This document shows positions 8,965 through 17,977 of a stretch of DNA of 51,674 bases, in pieces; position 1 is the first letter of the stretch; every line of letters starts with the position of its first letter. The notes under the pieces are model-generated. The model was not told the origin of the DNA and did not search any database. It was given only the letters and a program-made list of their open reading frames with translations. The stretch comes from DTYU01 sp040757355 (lineage in GTDB: Bacteria > Bacillota > Desulfotomaculia > Desulfotomaculales > Ammonificaceae), in NCBI GenBank assembly GCA_040757355.1, contig JBFLWY010000020.1, positions 1 to 51,674 on the forward strand, written 5' to 3'. Position numbers and translations under genes: made by a program.

Positions 8965-11349
8965 ATGAGGCAATTACGTTTGTTCTTGGTCACTTTTGCA
9001 ATTATTGCAGGTCTACTTTTTACCGCTGCCGGTGCCGCCTTTGCGGCGACCACCAACTCGGCGCTCTGGTGCCCGAACGTGGCGCCGGATAGCACGGCGC
9101 AGCTCGGCTGCCTTTACATCAGCGAGAGCAACGCCATGTCTATCAAAGCAGGCGACTGGGTGAGCATCACGCTTCCTTCCTTCACAGAACTCCAAAAAAC
9201 GACTTTTAACTTTGCCAATAGCAGTTCCTATTTTCCCCAAAAAGCGAGTGCGGTCGTCAGCGTAACGTTTGCTGAAGACACCTACAGTGTAGGCTCAACT
9301 GTTTACGCTTACGGGGAGGAGGCCTTCTTGATTAAGGGTACGGACGGGAGCGAGGTACACCTCCAGGCATTGGGGAGGCAGAATATCACGTTGATCGTGT
9401 ACACCGTGCCTACTGATCAGCCTACGACAAGAACCTTCAGGACCTACATTTACTTGGACGAGGCGGTCATCAAACCGGTAACGCCTGAGGACCTTGAATC
9501 CTCCGATATCAAGGCGACGCTCGACGCGCCCTCGACAACCGGGTTTTCTTCCGGTTCGGTGACCGTCGGCAAGCTCCTGACCGCTGCCGGGAGCACGATC
9601 ACCGCAGCCGCGCCGACCAGCATTACTGATATAGGTGGAGCGATCGCCGACATCACCCTGAAGGAGGATGTAGCCGGGGCGCTGAAAGCGAACGCCGCCG
9701 ATTTTCCGCAAGGGAATACGGTGAAGCTTATCTTGAGCCCCGAATTTACCTGGGATGCGGTAACCCTTCTCCCGCAGGGAGGCTTCGGGAGCGGCAGCGT
9801 GGAGTACGCCGTTTATACTGAGCGGAACGGTTGCAGCGCCCTCTACCTGAAGATTAATACGGCGTCCTCTTCGCAACCGGGCCAGTTGGTGATTAAAGCT
9901 ACGGTTCAGGCCAGCGAGCCCTTCACTACTACCCGCGACGTGAAAGTGAGTTACAGCGGCACCAACCTCGGGGTAGGCGGGGAGAAGATCGCCGAGGTGA
10001 CGGCGGCGAAATACCTGGTCTCCGGTTTGACGGTGGCGGCCAAGAGCACGCTCGACGCGGTGGCCGGCCGGCTGAACCAGCAGATCGGGAGCTTCACCGT
10101 TGCCGAAGGGATGCCCAAAGACCTGGCGGCCGGGCGGCTTCTGAGTATTACCCTGCCCGAGGGGGTGAGGTGGAACCGGCTGCCCACGGTCACGCGCGAG
10201 GCGGGGAACGGGCAATTGGAGTACTACAGGACGCGCGATGACGGGCGGACGATCATTTATGCGGTGTACCAGGCGGGTACTTCCCGGACGGTCTTCTGCT
10301 TCAAGAACGCCACGGTAGACCTGGCGGTTTACGTCCCGGAGGAGCTGAAGGTGACGGTAAAGGGCCCCGGTATTGAGGAGAGCGTCGCCGTGGCCAACGT
10401 CCAGGCGCCGCTTACGCTCTCGGCCGGGGGCGGTACGGTACGGGTTGGCCTTCAAGAGCAGCCGGTCGGTCAGATGAGCATCCAGGAGAACTTGGCGGGG
10501 GCGCTGCGGGCGCGCGATGCGTCCGGAAACAGGGCGGTTTTAGAGCTTACGCTGCCTTCCGGTGTCCGTTTTGCCAAGAAGCCCGCGGTGGAAGTTGCGG
10601 CGGGCGATCTGGAACTCGATACTTCCGGGGTTAAGCTCGAGGATGACGACCGGACACTTACCATCCCGGTTAAGCTCTCGAGCGCCACGCCGGTCGAGAA
10701 ACCGGTTCCGTCCGAAGAAGGCACTGCGGCCTCCGGCGAGACGGCCTCTACCGGTGAGGAGACAACCGCCGAAACGGTTTACGAACAGGTGGGGAGCACG
10801 ATCACCGTAAAGGATATTTCCCTTACCCTGGACCGGACGGTACCGGCAGGGGACGTTATCCTGGAGATTAGCGGCAGCGCCCTGAGCGAGACCGAGAGCC
10901 TCTTTTCTTCGTCCCTCAACAAGTTGACCTGCGTCCTCGCGCAGTGCGCGACGGCCGCAGCGGTAGCGATAAGGGGGGAGGCGGTCTTTACCGTCGGCAG
11001 CAATAAGTACCGCGTCGGGGACGAGGAGCAGGAGATGGACGTGGCACCCTACATCAAGAACGGCCGGACCTATGCACCGGTGCGGTACCTGGCCTACGCG
11101 GCGGGACTTGCGGAGGACCAGGTTATTTGGGACGCGGTGAATAGAACGGTCACGCTTTTTGCCGGTAAAAGGGTGGTCCAGTTCAAGATCGGACAGAAAT
11201 CCTACCTCTTGAATGGCGTGCCCATTTCGATTGATGTGGCGCCGGAGATTGTGAGCGGCCGGACGATGCTCCCCTACCGCTTTGTGGCCCAGGCGCTCGG
11301 CTTGAGCGTTACATGGGACGGGGAGAAAAGACAGATGATTATCCGGTAA
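8965..11349 (+). CDS. Secreted protein with C-terminal stalk (Cu amine oxidase N) domain
   Basis: A 794-residue exported protein with a signal peptide ending near residue 28 (AAFAATTNS). The body (about 30-670) is beta-rich with repeated SITLPxG-like strands ('LSITLPEGVRW', 'LELTLPSGVRF') in tandem modules, as in surface-layer type proteins. Residues about 680-794 form a stalk domain (FTVGSNKYRVGDEEQEMDVAPYI; VSGRTMLPYRFVAQALGLSVTWDG). A Glu/Thr/Ser-rich linker precedes the last module. An excellent AGGAGG lies before the ATG. It interrupts the binding protein/permease/ATPase set, so a surface scaffold or haem/metal-capturing role is possible, but nothing in the sequence proves a ligand. Confidence 0.8.
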   Translation: MRQLRLFLVTFAIIAGLLFTAAGAAFAATTNSALWCPNVAPDSTAQLGCLYISESNAMSIKAGDWVSITLPSFTELQKTTFNFANSSSYFPQKASAVVSVTFAEDTYSVGSTVYAYGEEAFLIKGTDGSEVHLQALGRQNITLIVYTVPTDQPTTRTFRTYIYLDEAVIKPVTPEDLESSDIKATLDAPSTTGFSSGSVTVGKLLTAAGSTITAAAPTSITDIGGAIADITLKEDVAGALKANAADFPQGNTVKLILSPEFTWDAVTLLPQGGFGSGSVEYAVYTERNGCSALYLKINTASSSQPGQLVIKATVQASEPFTTTRDVKVSYSGTNLGVGGEKIAEVTAAKYLVSGLTVAAKSTLDAVAGRLNQQIGSFTVAEGMPKDLAAGRLLSITLPEGVRWNRLPTVTREAGNGQLEYYRTRDDGRTIIYAVYQAGTSRTVFCFKNATVDLAVYVPEELKVTVKGPGIEESVAVANVQAPLTLSAGGGTVRVGLQEQPVGQMSIQENLAGALRARDASGNRAVLELTLPSGVRFAKKPAVEVAAGDLELDTSGVKLEDDDRTLTIPVKLSSATPVEKPVPSEEGTAASGETASTGEETTAETVYEQVGSTITVKDISLTLDRTVPAGDVILEISGSALSETESLFSSSLNKLTCVLAQCATAAAVAIRGEAVFTVGSNKYRVGDEEQEMDVAPYIKNGRTYAPVRYLAYAAGLAEDQVIWDAVNRTVTLFAGKRVVQFKIGQKSYLLNGVPISIDVAPEIVSGRTMLPYRFVAQALGLSVTWDGEKRQMIIR

Positions 11350-11354
11350 GAGGT

Positions 11355-11670
11355 TCACGGTTCGGCTTAGGGGGATGGACATTTTGGATCCGTTCTAAGT
11401 TCTAAGTTAACCTAAAGGGATAGACCCTTGGGGTCGGTTCAACGTTAAAAACTCACAAGTAGCAATTTCCACGAGCGCACTTTAACTTCGAACTGTGAAC
11501 CTCGAACGGACCCTGAACTCTATCAGATTGAACAGAACTTTGAACGGACCCTTAAGTCTGTCAGTTTGAGCAGAACTTCGAACTGACCGAGGAGGTCCAT
11601 CAGCTTAAGCTTTAACTTCGAACTTCGAACCGACCTTAAACTCAGTCCTTCTGAGCCTAACTTAGAACTG
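11355..11670. repeat. Tandem degenerate GAACTTCGAAC/GGACCCT repeat region
   Basis: The 340 bp between the stalk protein and the ATPase contain no gene but at least four imperfect 40-45 bp units: AACTTCGAAC, then a GACC(C)T..AA..TC block, then a TCAG..TGAGC block. Similar units occur at 12815-12925 and, reversed, at 43210-43400. Confidence 0.7.
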
Positions 11671-11688
11671 TTTTCAAGGAGGGGAATT

Positions 11689-12516
11689 ATGCGGCTCCAG
11701 GTGAAGGGGGTTTCTTTCGCTTACGGCAGCGTCCCGGTTTTAGAGAAGATCACCTTTAAAGTGCGGGCCGGGGAGACGCTTGGGATCGTGGGGCCAAACG
11801 GCTCCGGGAAGTCAACACTGCTGCGCTGCCTGGCGCGGGTGCTCAAGCCCCGTTTGGGTGCGGTTTTCCTGGACGGGAAAGACCTCGCCGCTTTGCGCGG
11901 GCGGGAAATCGGGCGGTATTTAGGATACGTCCCGCCGCCGGGCACGGGGCACGCTTTCCCCTGTACCGTGCTGGAGACGGTGCTGCACGGGCGCCGCCCC
12001 CACCTTACCTGGGGCGTGAGCCAGCGCGACCTGGCCGCGGTGACCAGCGCGCTCGAATACCTGGGGTTAACCGGTTTGGCCGAACGCCAGCTTAACGAAC
12101 TCTCGAGCGGCCAGCGGCAAAAGGTGCTTATCGCCCGCGCTTTAGCGCAGGAGCCGGAGGTCTTTCTTCTTGACGAACCTACCGCCACGCTTGACATCCG
12201 TTACCAGCTTGAGGTCCTGGCGCGGATACGGGAGTTTGCCGTGGCGGAAGGGCGAGTGGTGGTAATGGTTTTGCACGACCTCAGCCTGGCCGGCCGTTTC
12301 GCTGACCGGCTGCTCTTACTCCACAGCGGGCAGATCTGCGCAGCCGGCGTGCCTAAAGCGGTGCTTACGCCAGAGAATATTCGTACCGTTTACGGTGTCG
12401 AAGCCGTGGTTGCCGAAACCCAGTGGGGCTTGCAGGTGACGCCGGTGGCGCCGGTAGGTGTGCCGGAAACAAAGGAAGAGCCGCCGGTTCCGGTAGCAGT
12501 AGCCGGTCAGGGATAG
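11689..12516 (+). CDS. FecE/BtuD-type ABC transporter ATPase
   Basis: A 275-residue cytoplasmic ATPase of the iron-siderophore/haem/cobalamin type. It has Walker A GPNGSGKST near residue 35, signature LSSGQRQKV, Walker B VFLLDEPT and the H-loop VVMVLHDLS. The C-terminus carries a Pro/Val-rich extension. AAGGAGGGG precedes the ATG. It is the only ATPase of this class in the window and so is the likely motor for the permease at 6142-7260, although a repeat-filled gap and the surface-protein gene lie between them. Confidence 0.9.
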   Translation: MRLQVKGVSFAYGSVPVLEKITFKVRAGETLGIVGPNGSGKSTLLRCLARVLKPRLGAVFLDGKDLAALRGREIGRYLGYVPPPGTGHAFPCTVLETVLHGRRPHLTWGVSQRDLAAVTSALEYLGLTGLAERQLNELSSGQRQKVLIARALAQEPEVFLLDEPTATLDIRYQLEVLARIREFAVAEGRVVVMVLHDLSLAGRFADRLLLLHSGQICAAGVPKAVLTPENIRTVYGVEAVVAETQWGLQVTPVAPVGVPETKEEPPVPVAVAGQG

Positions 12517-12525
12517 AGAAAAGTA

Positions 12526-12614
12526 AGTGCTGGGCAGGAACGAAACAGGCTGAAACGGCCACCGGCATCTACAATTACTATTCATTTCCAGAGGAGTCGT
12601 TCACGACCCAGCAC
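12526..12614. repeat. Outward-facing half-sites of the CCCAGCACTCAG family
   Basis: AGTGCTGGG at 12526-12534 is the complement of CCCAGCACT at 12607-12615, about 80 bp away. The second site doubles as the left end of the element at 12607-12708, so three related half-sites alternate in orientation here. Confidence 0.5.
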
Positions 12615-12708
12615 TCAGTATTATCATTGCGCTTTGAAAAGCTATCATTTTCCTTTAGGCTATTGAAGGTCTTTCCTTCGAAGCTCAAAAACTGCTCTGA
12701 GTGCTGGG
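12607..12708. repeat. 102-bp element with 12-bp terminal inverted repeats
   Basis: CCCAGCACTCAG (12607-12618) and CTGAGTGCTGGG (12697-12708) are perfect inverted repeats around a 78-bp AT-rich interior with its own GAAGG/CCTTC hairpin. It lies in the non-coding 427-bp gap after the FecE-type gene. Other members are listed at 17024, 33499 and 34819, and a minimal form at 2508. Confidence 0.75.
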
Positions 12709-12746
12709 CTCGTATTCTTTCGTGTTGAGTTGATTGCTGGGCTCCA

Positions 12747-12775
12747 CCTGCCTGCGCCGCAGCGCGGCAGGCAGG
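12747..12775. other. GC-rich hairpin (CCTGCCTGC/GCAGGCAGG)
   Basis: Nine-base perfect arms enclose 11 bases. No T-run follows, so it is not a typical intrinsic terminator. It sits in the gap between the FecE-type gene and the ABC-2 ATPase gene. Confidence 0.5.
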
Positions 12776-12814
12776 CCGGGAATAAAAATGGTTTAGTCGC
12801 TTATGCTCGGTCTT

Positions 12815-12925
12815 TTTATCAACGTTGAACCTTGAACGGACCCTGATGGTCTATCAATTTAAGGTCAACTTAGAACTTAGAACTGACCATAAATTAAGTC
12901 CTTTTGAGCCTAACTTCGAACTATT
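12815..12925. repeat. TTGAAC/TTAGAAC-type dispersed repeat
   Basis: Two imperfect units of the same family as 11355-11670 (GTTGAACCTTGAACGGACC; CTTAGAACTGACC) end just before the ribosome site of the next gene. Confidence 0.6.
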
Positions 12926-12943
12926 TGCGAGGGAGGTGGGCTT

Positions 12944-13873
12944 TTGCCGGTTAATCCTGAGGCAGCCGCGGCTTTTCCCGCTCCCGAAGGGGAGCCTGCG
13001 GCTTTAGAGGTGGCTGCGCCGGAGGCGGTAGCCCTGGCGGTGTGCGAGGCGGTTAAGCGTTACGGTCCGGTAACTGCGGTAGGCGCGGTGAGCTTTGCCG
13101 TCCGGCAGGGGCAGATCTTCGGGCTTTTGGGCCCGAACGGGGCCGGCAAAACCACGCTCATCCGGATGCTCACCACGCTGACTCGTCCTACGGCAGGGGA
13201 GCTTTTTGTCGGCGGCCAAAACGTGGCGAAAAACCCGGTGGCGGTGAAGCGTCTGATCGGCGTGGTCCCGCAGGTGAACAACCTGGAGCGGGAGCTGACG
13301 GGCCGGGAAAACCTGGTGCTCCACGCGCTCCTGCACCGCCTGCCGAAAGAGTACCGCGAGCGGCGGATTCGAGAGCTTCTCGACTACGTGGGGCTCGCCC
13401 ACCGGGCGGACGACCGCGTCCAGAATTACTCCGGGGGAATGGCGCGGCGGCTTCTCATCGCCCGGGCGCTTCTGCACGAGCCGCCCATTCTTTTCCTCGA
13501 TGAGCCGACGATCGGGCTCGACCCGCAGACGCGGCGCAGGATCTGGGACTTAATTCAGCTTATGAACCGGGACGGTGTAACGGTGCTTCTCACCACCCAT
13601 TACATCGAAGAGGCGGAAAGCCTCTGCCACCGCGTCGGGATCATCGACCGGGGGAAGCTGATTGCACTCGGTACGCCGCAGGAGCTCAAAGAGCGGCTTG
13701 GGGCCTTTTGCGTGGAGTTTTTTGCCGGGGAGGAAACACGGCGCGCCTTCTTCGGTACGCGGCAGGAAGCCAAGGTTTACGCCGGTACCCTTGCCGGGGA
13801 CGTGACCGTCCGGCGGACGAACCTCGAGGACGTTTTCGTGGAATTTACCGGACGGGAGATCCGGGGCGGGTAG
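12944..13873 (+). CDS. ABC-2-type transporter ATPase (DrrA-like)
   Basis: A 309-residue ATPase of the drug/antibiotic exporter type. It has Walker A GPNGAGKTT near residue 63, signature YSGGMARRL, Walker B ILFLDEPTIGLDPQTRR and H-loop LLTTHYIEEAE. The first 30 residues are an unusual Ala/Pro/Glu-rich extension. The start is TTG 12944, well spaced from GGGAGGTGGG. Two ABC-2 permease genes follow after a repeat-rich 340-bp gap. In this neighbourhood it may export a tetrapyrrole or metal complex, but that is inferred only from position. Confidence 0.88.
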   Translation: MPVNPEAAAAFPAPEGEPAALEVAAPEAVALAVCEAVKRYGPVTAVGAVSFAVRQGQIFGLLGPNGAGKTTLIRMLTTLTRPTAGELFVGGQNVAKNPVAVKRLIGVVPQVNNLERELTGRENLVLHALLHRLPKEYRERRIRELLDYVGLAHRADDRVQNYSGGMARRLLIARALLHEPPILFLDEPTIGLDPQTRRRIWDLIQLMNRDGVTVLLTTHYIEEAESLCHRVGIIDRGKLIALGTPQELKERLGAFCVEFFAGEETRRAFFGTRQEAKVYAGTLAGDVTVRRTNLEDVFVEFTGREIRGG

Positions 13874-13899
13874 GTTTTAAGCGATTATAAAAGGCAAAG

Positions 13900-14110
13900 A
13901 TGAACCGCCAGGACGCCAAGGATACCTAAGGAAAGAGTCAGGTAGAAAGAAACGATGAGATATTACTAAAGACTATATTGAAAGTAAAGAAATAATCACG
14001 CAAAGACACGAAGCCGCAAAGAAGAAAGATATAAAAATCCTAATAAAAATCCTAATAAAAATCCTAATAAAAATCCTAATAAAAATCTTAGTGGTCTTAG
14101 TGGTTTGGTG
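13900..14110. repeat. Non-coding repeats including five copies of a 12-bp unit
   Basis: The gap before the ABC-2 permeases contains GCAAAGACACGAAGCCGCAAAG-like sequence of a kind scattered in many bacterial genomes, followed at 14031-14090 by ATAAAAATCCTA repeated five times in direct tandem (the last copy with one change). No gene is evident. Confidence 0.75.
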
Positions 14111-14215
14111 TGAGTAAAAAAACAATCATTCGAAGAGATGCTAATCGTTGCACCGGAATAGTGGCGATCTTGGCGCCTTGGCGGTGGAAAGAGTTGAAAA
14201 GGAAAGGGCGGAATA

Positions 14216-14998
14216 ATGAGGGCGGAAGCTGCTGCTGGAAAAAGGCTCTGGGTCGAGAAAATCTATCCCCCTTGGCTGCCGCTGGTACTGGCGATGGGGC
14301 TGGTCTGGCGGCGGCGCTGGTGGCGGTTTCTGGCGGGGGGCCTCAACCGGCCGCTAATTTTCTTGTTGCTTTTTGCCTGGAACTTCAAAGATACGGCTGT
14401 GGGGGCGGAATACCTCCATTTTCTCGTTCCGGGCTTGGTGGTGATGGCAGCGGTTACGGCAAGTTACGGCGACCTGGTAAACTGGTTTACCCTGCGGCGC
14501 ACCTTTTACCGGGTGCTGGACGAGTACCTGCTGGCGCCGCTTTCCACCAACTCCCTGCTTGCGGGTCACGTCCTGGGCGGCGGCGGTAAGGGGTTAACGG
14601 TTGCTTTCCTGGTTTATCTCCTGCCCTGGACAATGACCGGCGGCTTTTGCCTCTCTTTTTTATTCTTGCTGCAACTGGCGGTGACCGCCTTCACTTTTGC
14701 TTCGCTGGCGGTGGCGGTGGCGATGATCGCCGGCGGGGACAAGGACGTGTTGATGTTCACCAACTTGATCGTTATCCCGATGACTTTCTTTTGCGGCACC
14801 TTCTTCCCGGTGGAAAGACTGCCGGGGATACTCTCCGGGCTGAGCTGGTTTCTGCCGCTTACAGCCGGAACCTATAACTTGCGCGCCCTGGCTCTCACCG
14901 GCGTAAATCACTGGAGCTGGTTCGGACAGAGCCTGGCCTGGCTGGCCGGTTTTTACGCTTTGGCTTATCTACTTTTGAACTGGAGGCGGCAGGACTGA
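14216..14998 (+). CDS. ABC-2-type transporter permease, first subunit
   Basis: A 260-residue membrane protein with about six hydrophobic segments and the typical ABC-2 pattern: a long first cytoplasmic part, FLVPGLVVMAAVTASYGD near residue 70, and the conserved IVIPMTFFCGTFFPVERLPG near 185. GGGCGGAATA precedes the ATG. Its stop overlaps the next start (TGATG), so the two permeases are translationally coupled and probably form a heterodimer driven by the ATPase at 12944-13873. Confidence 0.85.
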   Translation: MRAEAAAGKRLWVEKIYPPWLPLVLAMGLVWRRRWWRFLAGGLNRPLIFLLLFAWNFKDTAVGAEYLHFLVPGLVVMAAVTASYGDLVNWFTLRRTFYRVLDEYLLAPLSTNSLLAGHVLGGGGKGLTVAFLVYLLPWTMTGGFCLSFLFLLQLAVTAFTFASLAVAVAMIAGGDKDVLMFTNLIVIPMTFFCGTFFPVERLPGILSGLSWFLPLTAGTYNLRALALTGVNHWSWFGQSLAWLAGFYALAYLLLNWRRQD

Positions 14999-15756
14999 TG
15001 CGGGACGCCCTCTTGGCCTGGTACCCGATTGTCTGGGAAGAGATGGTTTACTGGCGGCGCCGGTTCTGGCTTTACCTGGCCACCTATATGCTTTCCCCGC
15101 TGATTTTTCTCTTGTCGTTCGGGTTCGGGGTGGGCCAGCGGTTGAAAATGCTTGTGCCCGGCGGGATGAGTTATTTAGAGTTTTTAGTGCCGGGCGTGGT
15201 GGCGCTCGCGGTTTTTAACAACGGGGTTACGTCGGTGACGGTGCGGATGTTTTACAACCGCCTGCATTTCAAAAGCTTCGAGGCTTACCGCCTGGCGCCG
15301 ATCAGCAACTTTGCGGTTTGGCTGGGATATACCATCTCCGGTATGTTCAGGGGACTCTTGGCCGGATGCATTGTCCTGGGCCTGGTGCTGCTCGCCGTGC
15401 CCGGCTTCCGCCCGGCACCTGCTGTCCTTTTGGGGCTGGCGGCGGTCGCTTTTTTCTGCGGCGCTTTCGGGGTGTTGTTAGGGCTTTGCCTGCGCTCCTT
15501 CGATGACCAGACGGTCATCAGCGAGTTCATCATCGTGCCGATGACCTTTCTTTGTGGGACGCTCATCCCGCTCGAACGGCTCCCCGGAGCCCTGCAGTAC
15601 TTGGTCTGGCTGCTGCCGCTTACGCCGGCGACGGAAGTGCTGCGGGCGACCTTCGCCGGTGCGCTGCTTCCCTGGAAGGCTGTTGGTCTCGTTGCCGGCT
15701 GGACGGTACTCTTTTTTGCGCTTGGGATCTGGCGGCTTAGCCGCCGCGAGGAATAA
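14998..15756 (+). CDS. ABC-2-type transporter permease, second subunit
   Basis: A 252-residue paralogue of the preceding permease with the same elements: EFLVPGVVALAVFNNGVTSV near residue 62, and IIVPMTFLCGTLIPLERLPG near 180, then a last hydrophobic span. It starts within the stop codon of the upstream gene. Together with 12944-13873 and 14216-14998 it makes a complete exporter. The next gene (chlD-like) begins after 193 bp of repeats and palindromes. Confidence 0.85.
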   Translation: MRDALLAWYPIVWEEMVYWRRRFWLYLATYMLSPLIFLLSFGFGVGQRLKMLVPGGMSYLEFLVPGVVALAVFNNGVTSVTVRMFYNRLHFKSFEAYRLAPISNFAVWLGYTISGMFRGLLAGCIVLGLVLLAVPGFRPAPAVLLGLAAVAFFCGAFGVLLGLCLRSFDDQTVISEFIIVPMTFLCGTLIPLERLPGALQYLVWLLPLTPATEVLRATFAGALLPWKAVGLVAGWTVLFFALGIWRLSRREE

Positions 15757-15800
15757 TGTTCGACGTTAGATAGTTCGAAGTTGGATAGTTCGAAGTTCGA
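15757..15800. repeat. TTCGAAGTT tandem repeat
   Basis: Imperfect tandem copies of GTTCGAA/GTTAGAT at 7-8 base spacing directly after the permease stop codon. The same motif occurs at 17977-18035 and 43260-43310. Confidence 0.6.
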
Positions 15801-15854
15801 AGTTGGTTTGAGGTAGGCAGTGGAAAGTTTGAAGGTCCGGATAAAGCCTGCTAC

Positions 15855-15869
15855 CCAGGTTAAACCTGG
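15855..15869. promoter_or_regulatory. 15-bp palindrome, possible operator upstream of chlD-like gene
   Basis: CCAGGTT A AACCTGG is a perfect 7+1+7 palindrome about 80 bp before the start of the chlD-like gene. A second inverted pair, CGGCAT and ATGCCG, follows around 15881-15911. A regulator-binding site or leader hairpin is possible; no regulator gene is adjacent. Confidence 0.35.
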
Positions 15870-15949
15870 ATTTGCGGGCCGGCATAGGACCGCGGCTGTT
15901 TCCCGCATGCCGTTACTTCTTATTCAGGAATCGTTTTGCGGAGGTAGAA

Positions 15950-17977
15950 ATGGCCGAATACAGGCGATACGTTTTTCCGTTTACGGCCATCATCGGCCAG
16001 GAAAAAATGAAGCGCGCGCTCATTTTAAACGCCGTCAACCCGCGTTTGGGCGGGGCGCTGGTGCGCGGCGAAAAGGGTACGGCCAAGTCCACGGCGGTGC
16101 GTTCCTTGGCCGCGCTGTTACCTGAAATTGAGGTGGTCGCGGGCTGCCCCTGCAACTGCAACCCGCGGGATGCGGTGCGGCTTTGCCCCTTCTGCCGGGA
16201 ACGTCTGGCAGCAGGTGAAGAACTTGCGGCCGGCACCAGGCGGGTACCGGTGGTGGATCTCCCCGTTTCGGCCACGGAGGACCGGGTGGTGGGCAGCCTG
16301 GATTTTGAGCACGCCATCCGGTACGGGCGGCGGCGCTTCGAGCCGGGGATCCTCGCGCGGGCCAACCGGGGGATCGTTTATGTGGACGAGGTTAACCTGT
16401 TGGATGATCACCTGGTTGACGTGCTGCTCGACGCGGCGGCCTCCGGGGTGAACGTGGTGGAACGGGAGGGGATAACCTTTGTCCACCCCGCGGCGTTCAT
16501 CCTGGTGGGGACGATGAACCCGGAGGAGGGGGAACTCCGGCCGCAACTGTTGGACCGCTTCGGCTTGTGTGTACCCGTGGAGGGAGTAGATGATCCCCCG
16601 GCCCGCGTGGCGATCATCCGGCGGCGGGAGGCTTTTGATAGCGACCCGATAGGTTTCCTGGCCGCTTTTGCCGCCCAGGAAGAAGAGCTGCGGCAAAAGA
16701 TTGTCCAGGCGCGGGCGCTGCTGCTCGAAGTGAGGGTTCCTGCCGCGGTGGTCCGGCTGGCGGCGGACCTGGCGGCGGAGGCGCTGGCGGCCGGGCACCG
16801 GGCGGAGATCGTACTGGCACAGGCGGCGCGGACGCTGGCGGCCTGGGAGGGACGGGAGGCGGCTACGCTCGAGGACGTTGAGCGGGTGGCGGAACTGGTG
16901 CTTTACCACCGGCAGCGCGAGGCCCCGCCGCCGCCTCCGGCGGAGCCGGAGGAGCCGGAGACGGAGGAGCCGCCTGCGCCGCCGGAGGAGCAGGAGCAGC
17001 CTGACGAACCTGAGCGGGAAGAACCCCGCACTCAGCCGGAAAGTAATCGCTGCGACGGGAACGATGGCCTTTCAGAAGATAATCGTCGCCAGCAAGACGA
17101 AAATCCATCACCTGAGTGCGGGGCCGCAGCGGCCGAGACGGTCTTCGCCATCGGCGAGCCCTTTCCGGTGAAAAGACTCGACCACGGGCGCGACCGCATC
17201 CTGCGCAAGGGGTCCGGCCGGCGCTCCCGCACCAGAACACCGACCAAGGCGGGCCGGTACATCCGGGCCACTATGCGGCGGGGATCTGGCGACCTGGCCT
17301 TCGATGCCACCTTACGGGCGGCGGCGCCTTTCCAGGGACGGCGGCAAAAGAACGGGGTGGCCATTGCCGTTGAGGCTGCGGATATCCGGGAGAAGGTGCG
17401 GGAAAAGCGGGTCGGGAATTTTCTTTTGTTTGTGGTGGACGCCTCCGGTTCTATGGGGGCCGAGCAGCGGATGGTGGCGGCTAAGGGCGCGGTGTTGTCG
17501 CTTTTGCTTGACGCTTACCAGAAGCGGGACCGGGTGGGAATGGTGGCCTTCAAAGGCGAGCATGCCGAGGTGCTGTTACCGCCCACTAACAGCGTGGAAT
17601 TGGCGCACCGGCGCTTGGCCGAACTGCCTACGGGCGGGCGGACGCCGCTGGCTGCGGGACTGCTCAAGGCTTACGAAGTAGCCCGGGCCCACCTTTTCAA
17701 AAATTCCAACCTGTCCCCCTTGCTCATCGTTATTTCTGACGGGCGGGGTAATGTCGGGGTGGGCGGAAGGAAACCGCTCGCGGAGGCGCACCAGGTAGCA
17801 GCCCTTATCCGGGAAGAGGAAAGGATCAAGACACTGGTGATAGACGCCGAAAAAAACGGGTTTCTCTCTTTTGGCCTGGCGAGGGGGCTGGCGGAGGCTC
17901 TGGGTGCGGTGTATTACAAGATCGAAGACCTGAAAGCAGACCTGCTGGTAAAAGCGGTCAGGACGTTAACGGATTGA
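15950..17977 (+). CDS. ChlI/ChlD-type chelatase subunit (AAA+ plus VWA)
   Basis: A protein of 675 residues combining both chelatase ATPase modules. The AAA+ domain (about 8-310) has Walker A GEKGTAKST at 40-48, Walker B GIVYVDEVNLL and a four-Cys insertion (CPCNCNPRD..LCPFC). A Pro/Glu-rich hinge (about 325-395) follows. The VWA domain has MIDAS DASGSMG near 497. Such D subunits couple AAA+ motion to the large subunit, here CobN. A frame extends upstream to 15872, but ATG 15950 has GCGGAGGTAG before it and aligns with the start of the ChlI-like neighbour. The hinge carries an inverted-repeat element in frame at 17024-17123. The upstream part is strongly similar to the next gene, so one may be a duplicate of the other. 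Confidence 0.9.
   Translation: MAEYRRYVFPFTAIIGQEKMKRALILNAVNPRLGGALVRGEKGTAKSTAVRSLAALLPEIEVVAGCPCNCNPRDAVRLCPFCRERLAAGEELAAGTRRVPVVDLPVSATEDRVVGSLDFEHAIRYGRRRFEPGILARANRGIVYVDEVNLLDDHLVDVLLDAAASGVNVVEREGITFVHPAAFILVGTMNPEEGELRPQLLDRFGLCVPVEGVDDPPARVAIIRRREAFDSDPIGFLAAFAAQEEELRQKIVQARALLLEVRVPAAVVRLAADLAAEALAAGHRAEIVLAQAARTLAAWEGREAATLEDVERVAELVLYHRQREAPPPPPAEPEEPETEEPPAPPEEQEQPDEPEREEPRTQPESNRCDGNDGLSEDNRRQQDENPSPECGAAAAETVFAIGEPFPVKRLDHGRDRILRKGSGRRSRTRTPTKAGRYIRATMRRGSGDLAFDATLRAAAPFQGRRQKNGVAIAVEAADIREKVREKRVGNFLLFVVDASGSMGAEQRMVAAKGAVLSLLLDAYQKRDRVGMVAFKGEHAEVLLPPTNSVELAHRRLAELPTGGRTPLAAGLLKAYEVARAHLFKNSNLSPLLIVISDGRGNVGVGGRKPLAEAHQVAALIREEERIKTLVIDAEKNGFLSFGLARGLAEALGAVYYKIEDLKADLLVKAVRTLTD
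17024..17123. repeat. 100-bp inverted-repeat element inside the chlD-like gene
   Basis: CCCCGCACTCAG (17024-17035) and CTGAGTGCGGGG (17112-17123) are perfect 12-bp inverted repeats. Relative to the intergenic element at 12607-12708, the fourth base is C instead of A and its partner is G instead of T, so pairing is kept. The interior holds a second stem, GCGACG/CGTCGC. The frame is open through the element and encodes a polar Asn/Asp/Glu/Arg-rich hinge segment. Confidence 0.75.

Noticed and set aside
9295..10455. A 386-codon minus-strand frame inside the secreted stalk protein gene
   Set aside because: The plus-strand gene has a signal peptide, a strong ribosome site and a C-terminal stalk domain; the antisense frame is low-complexity and unsupported.
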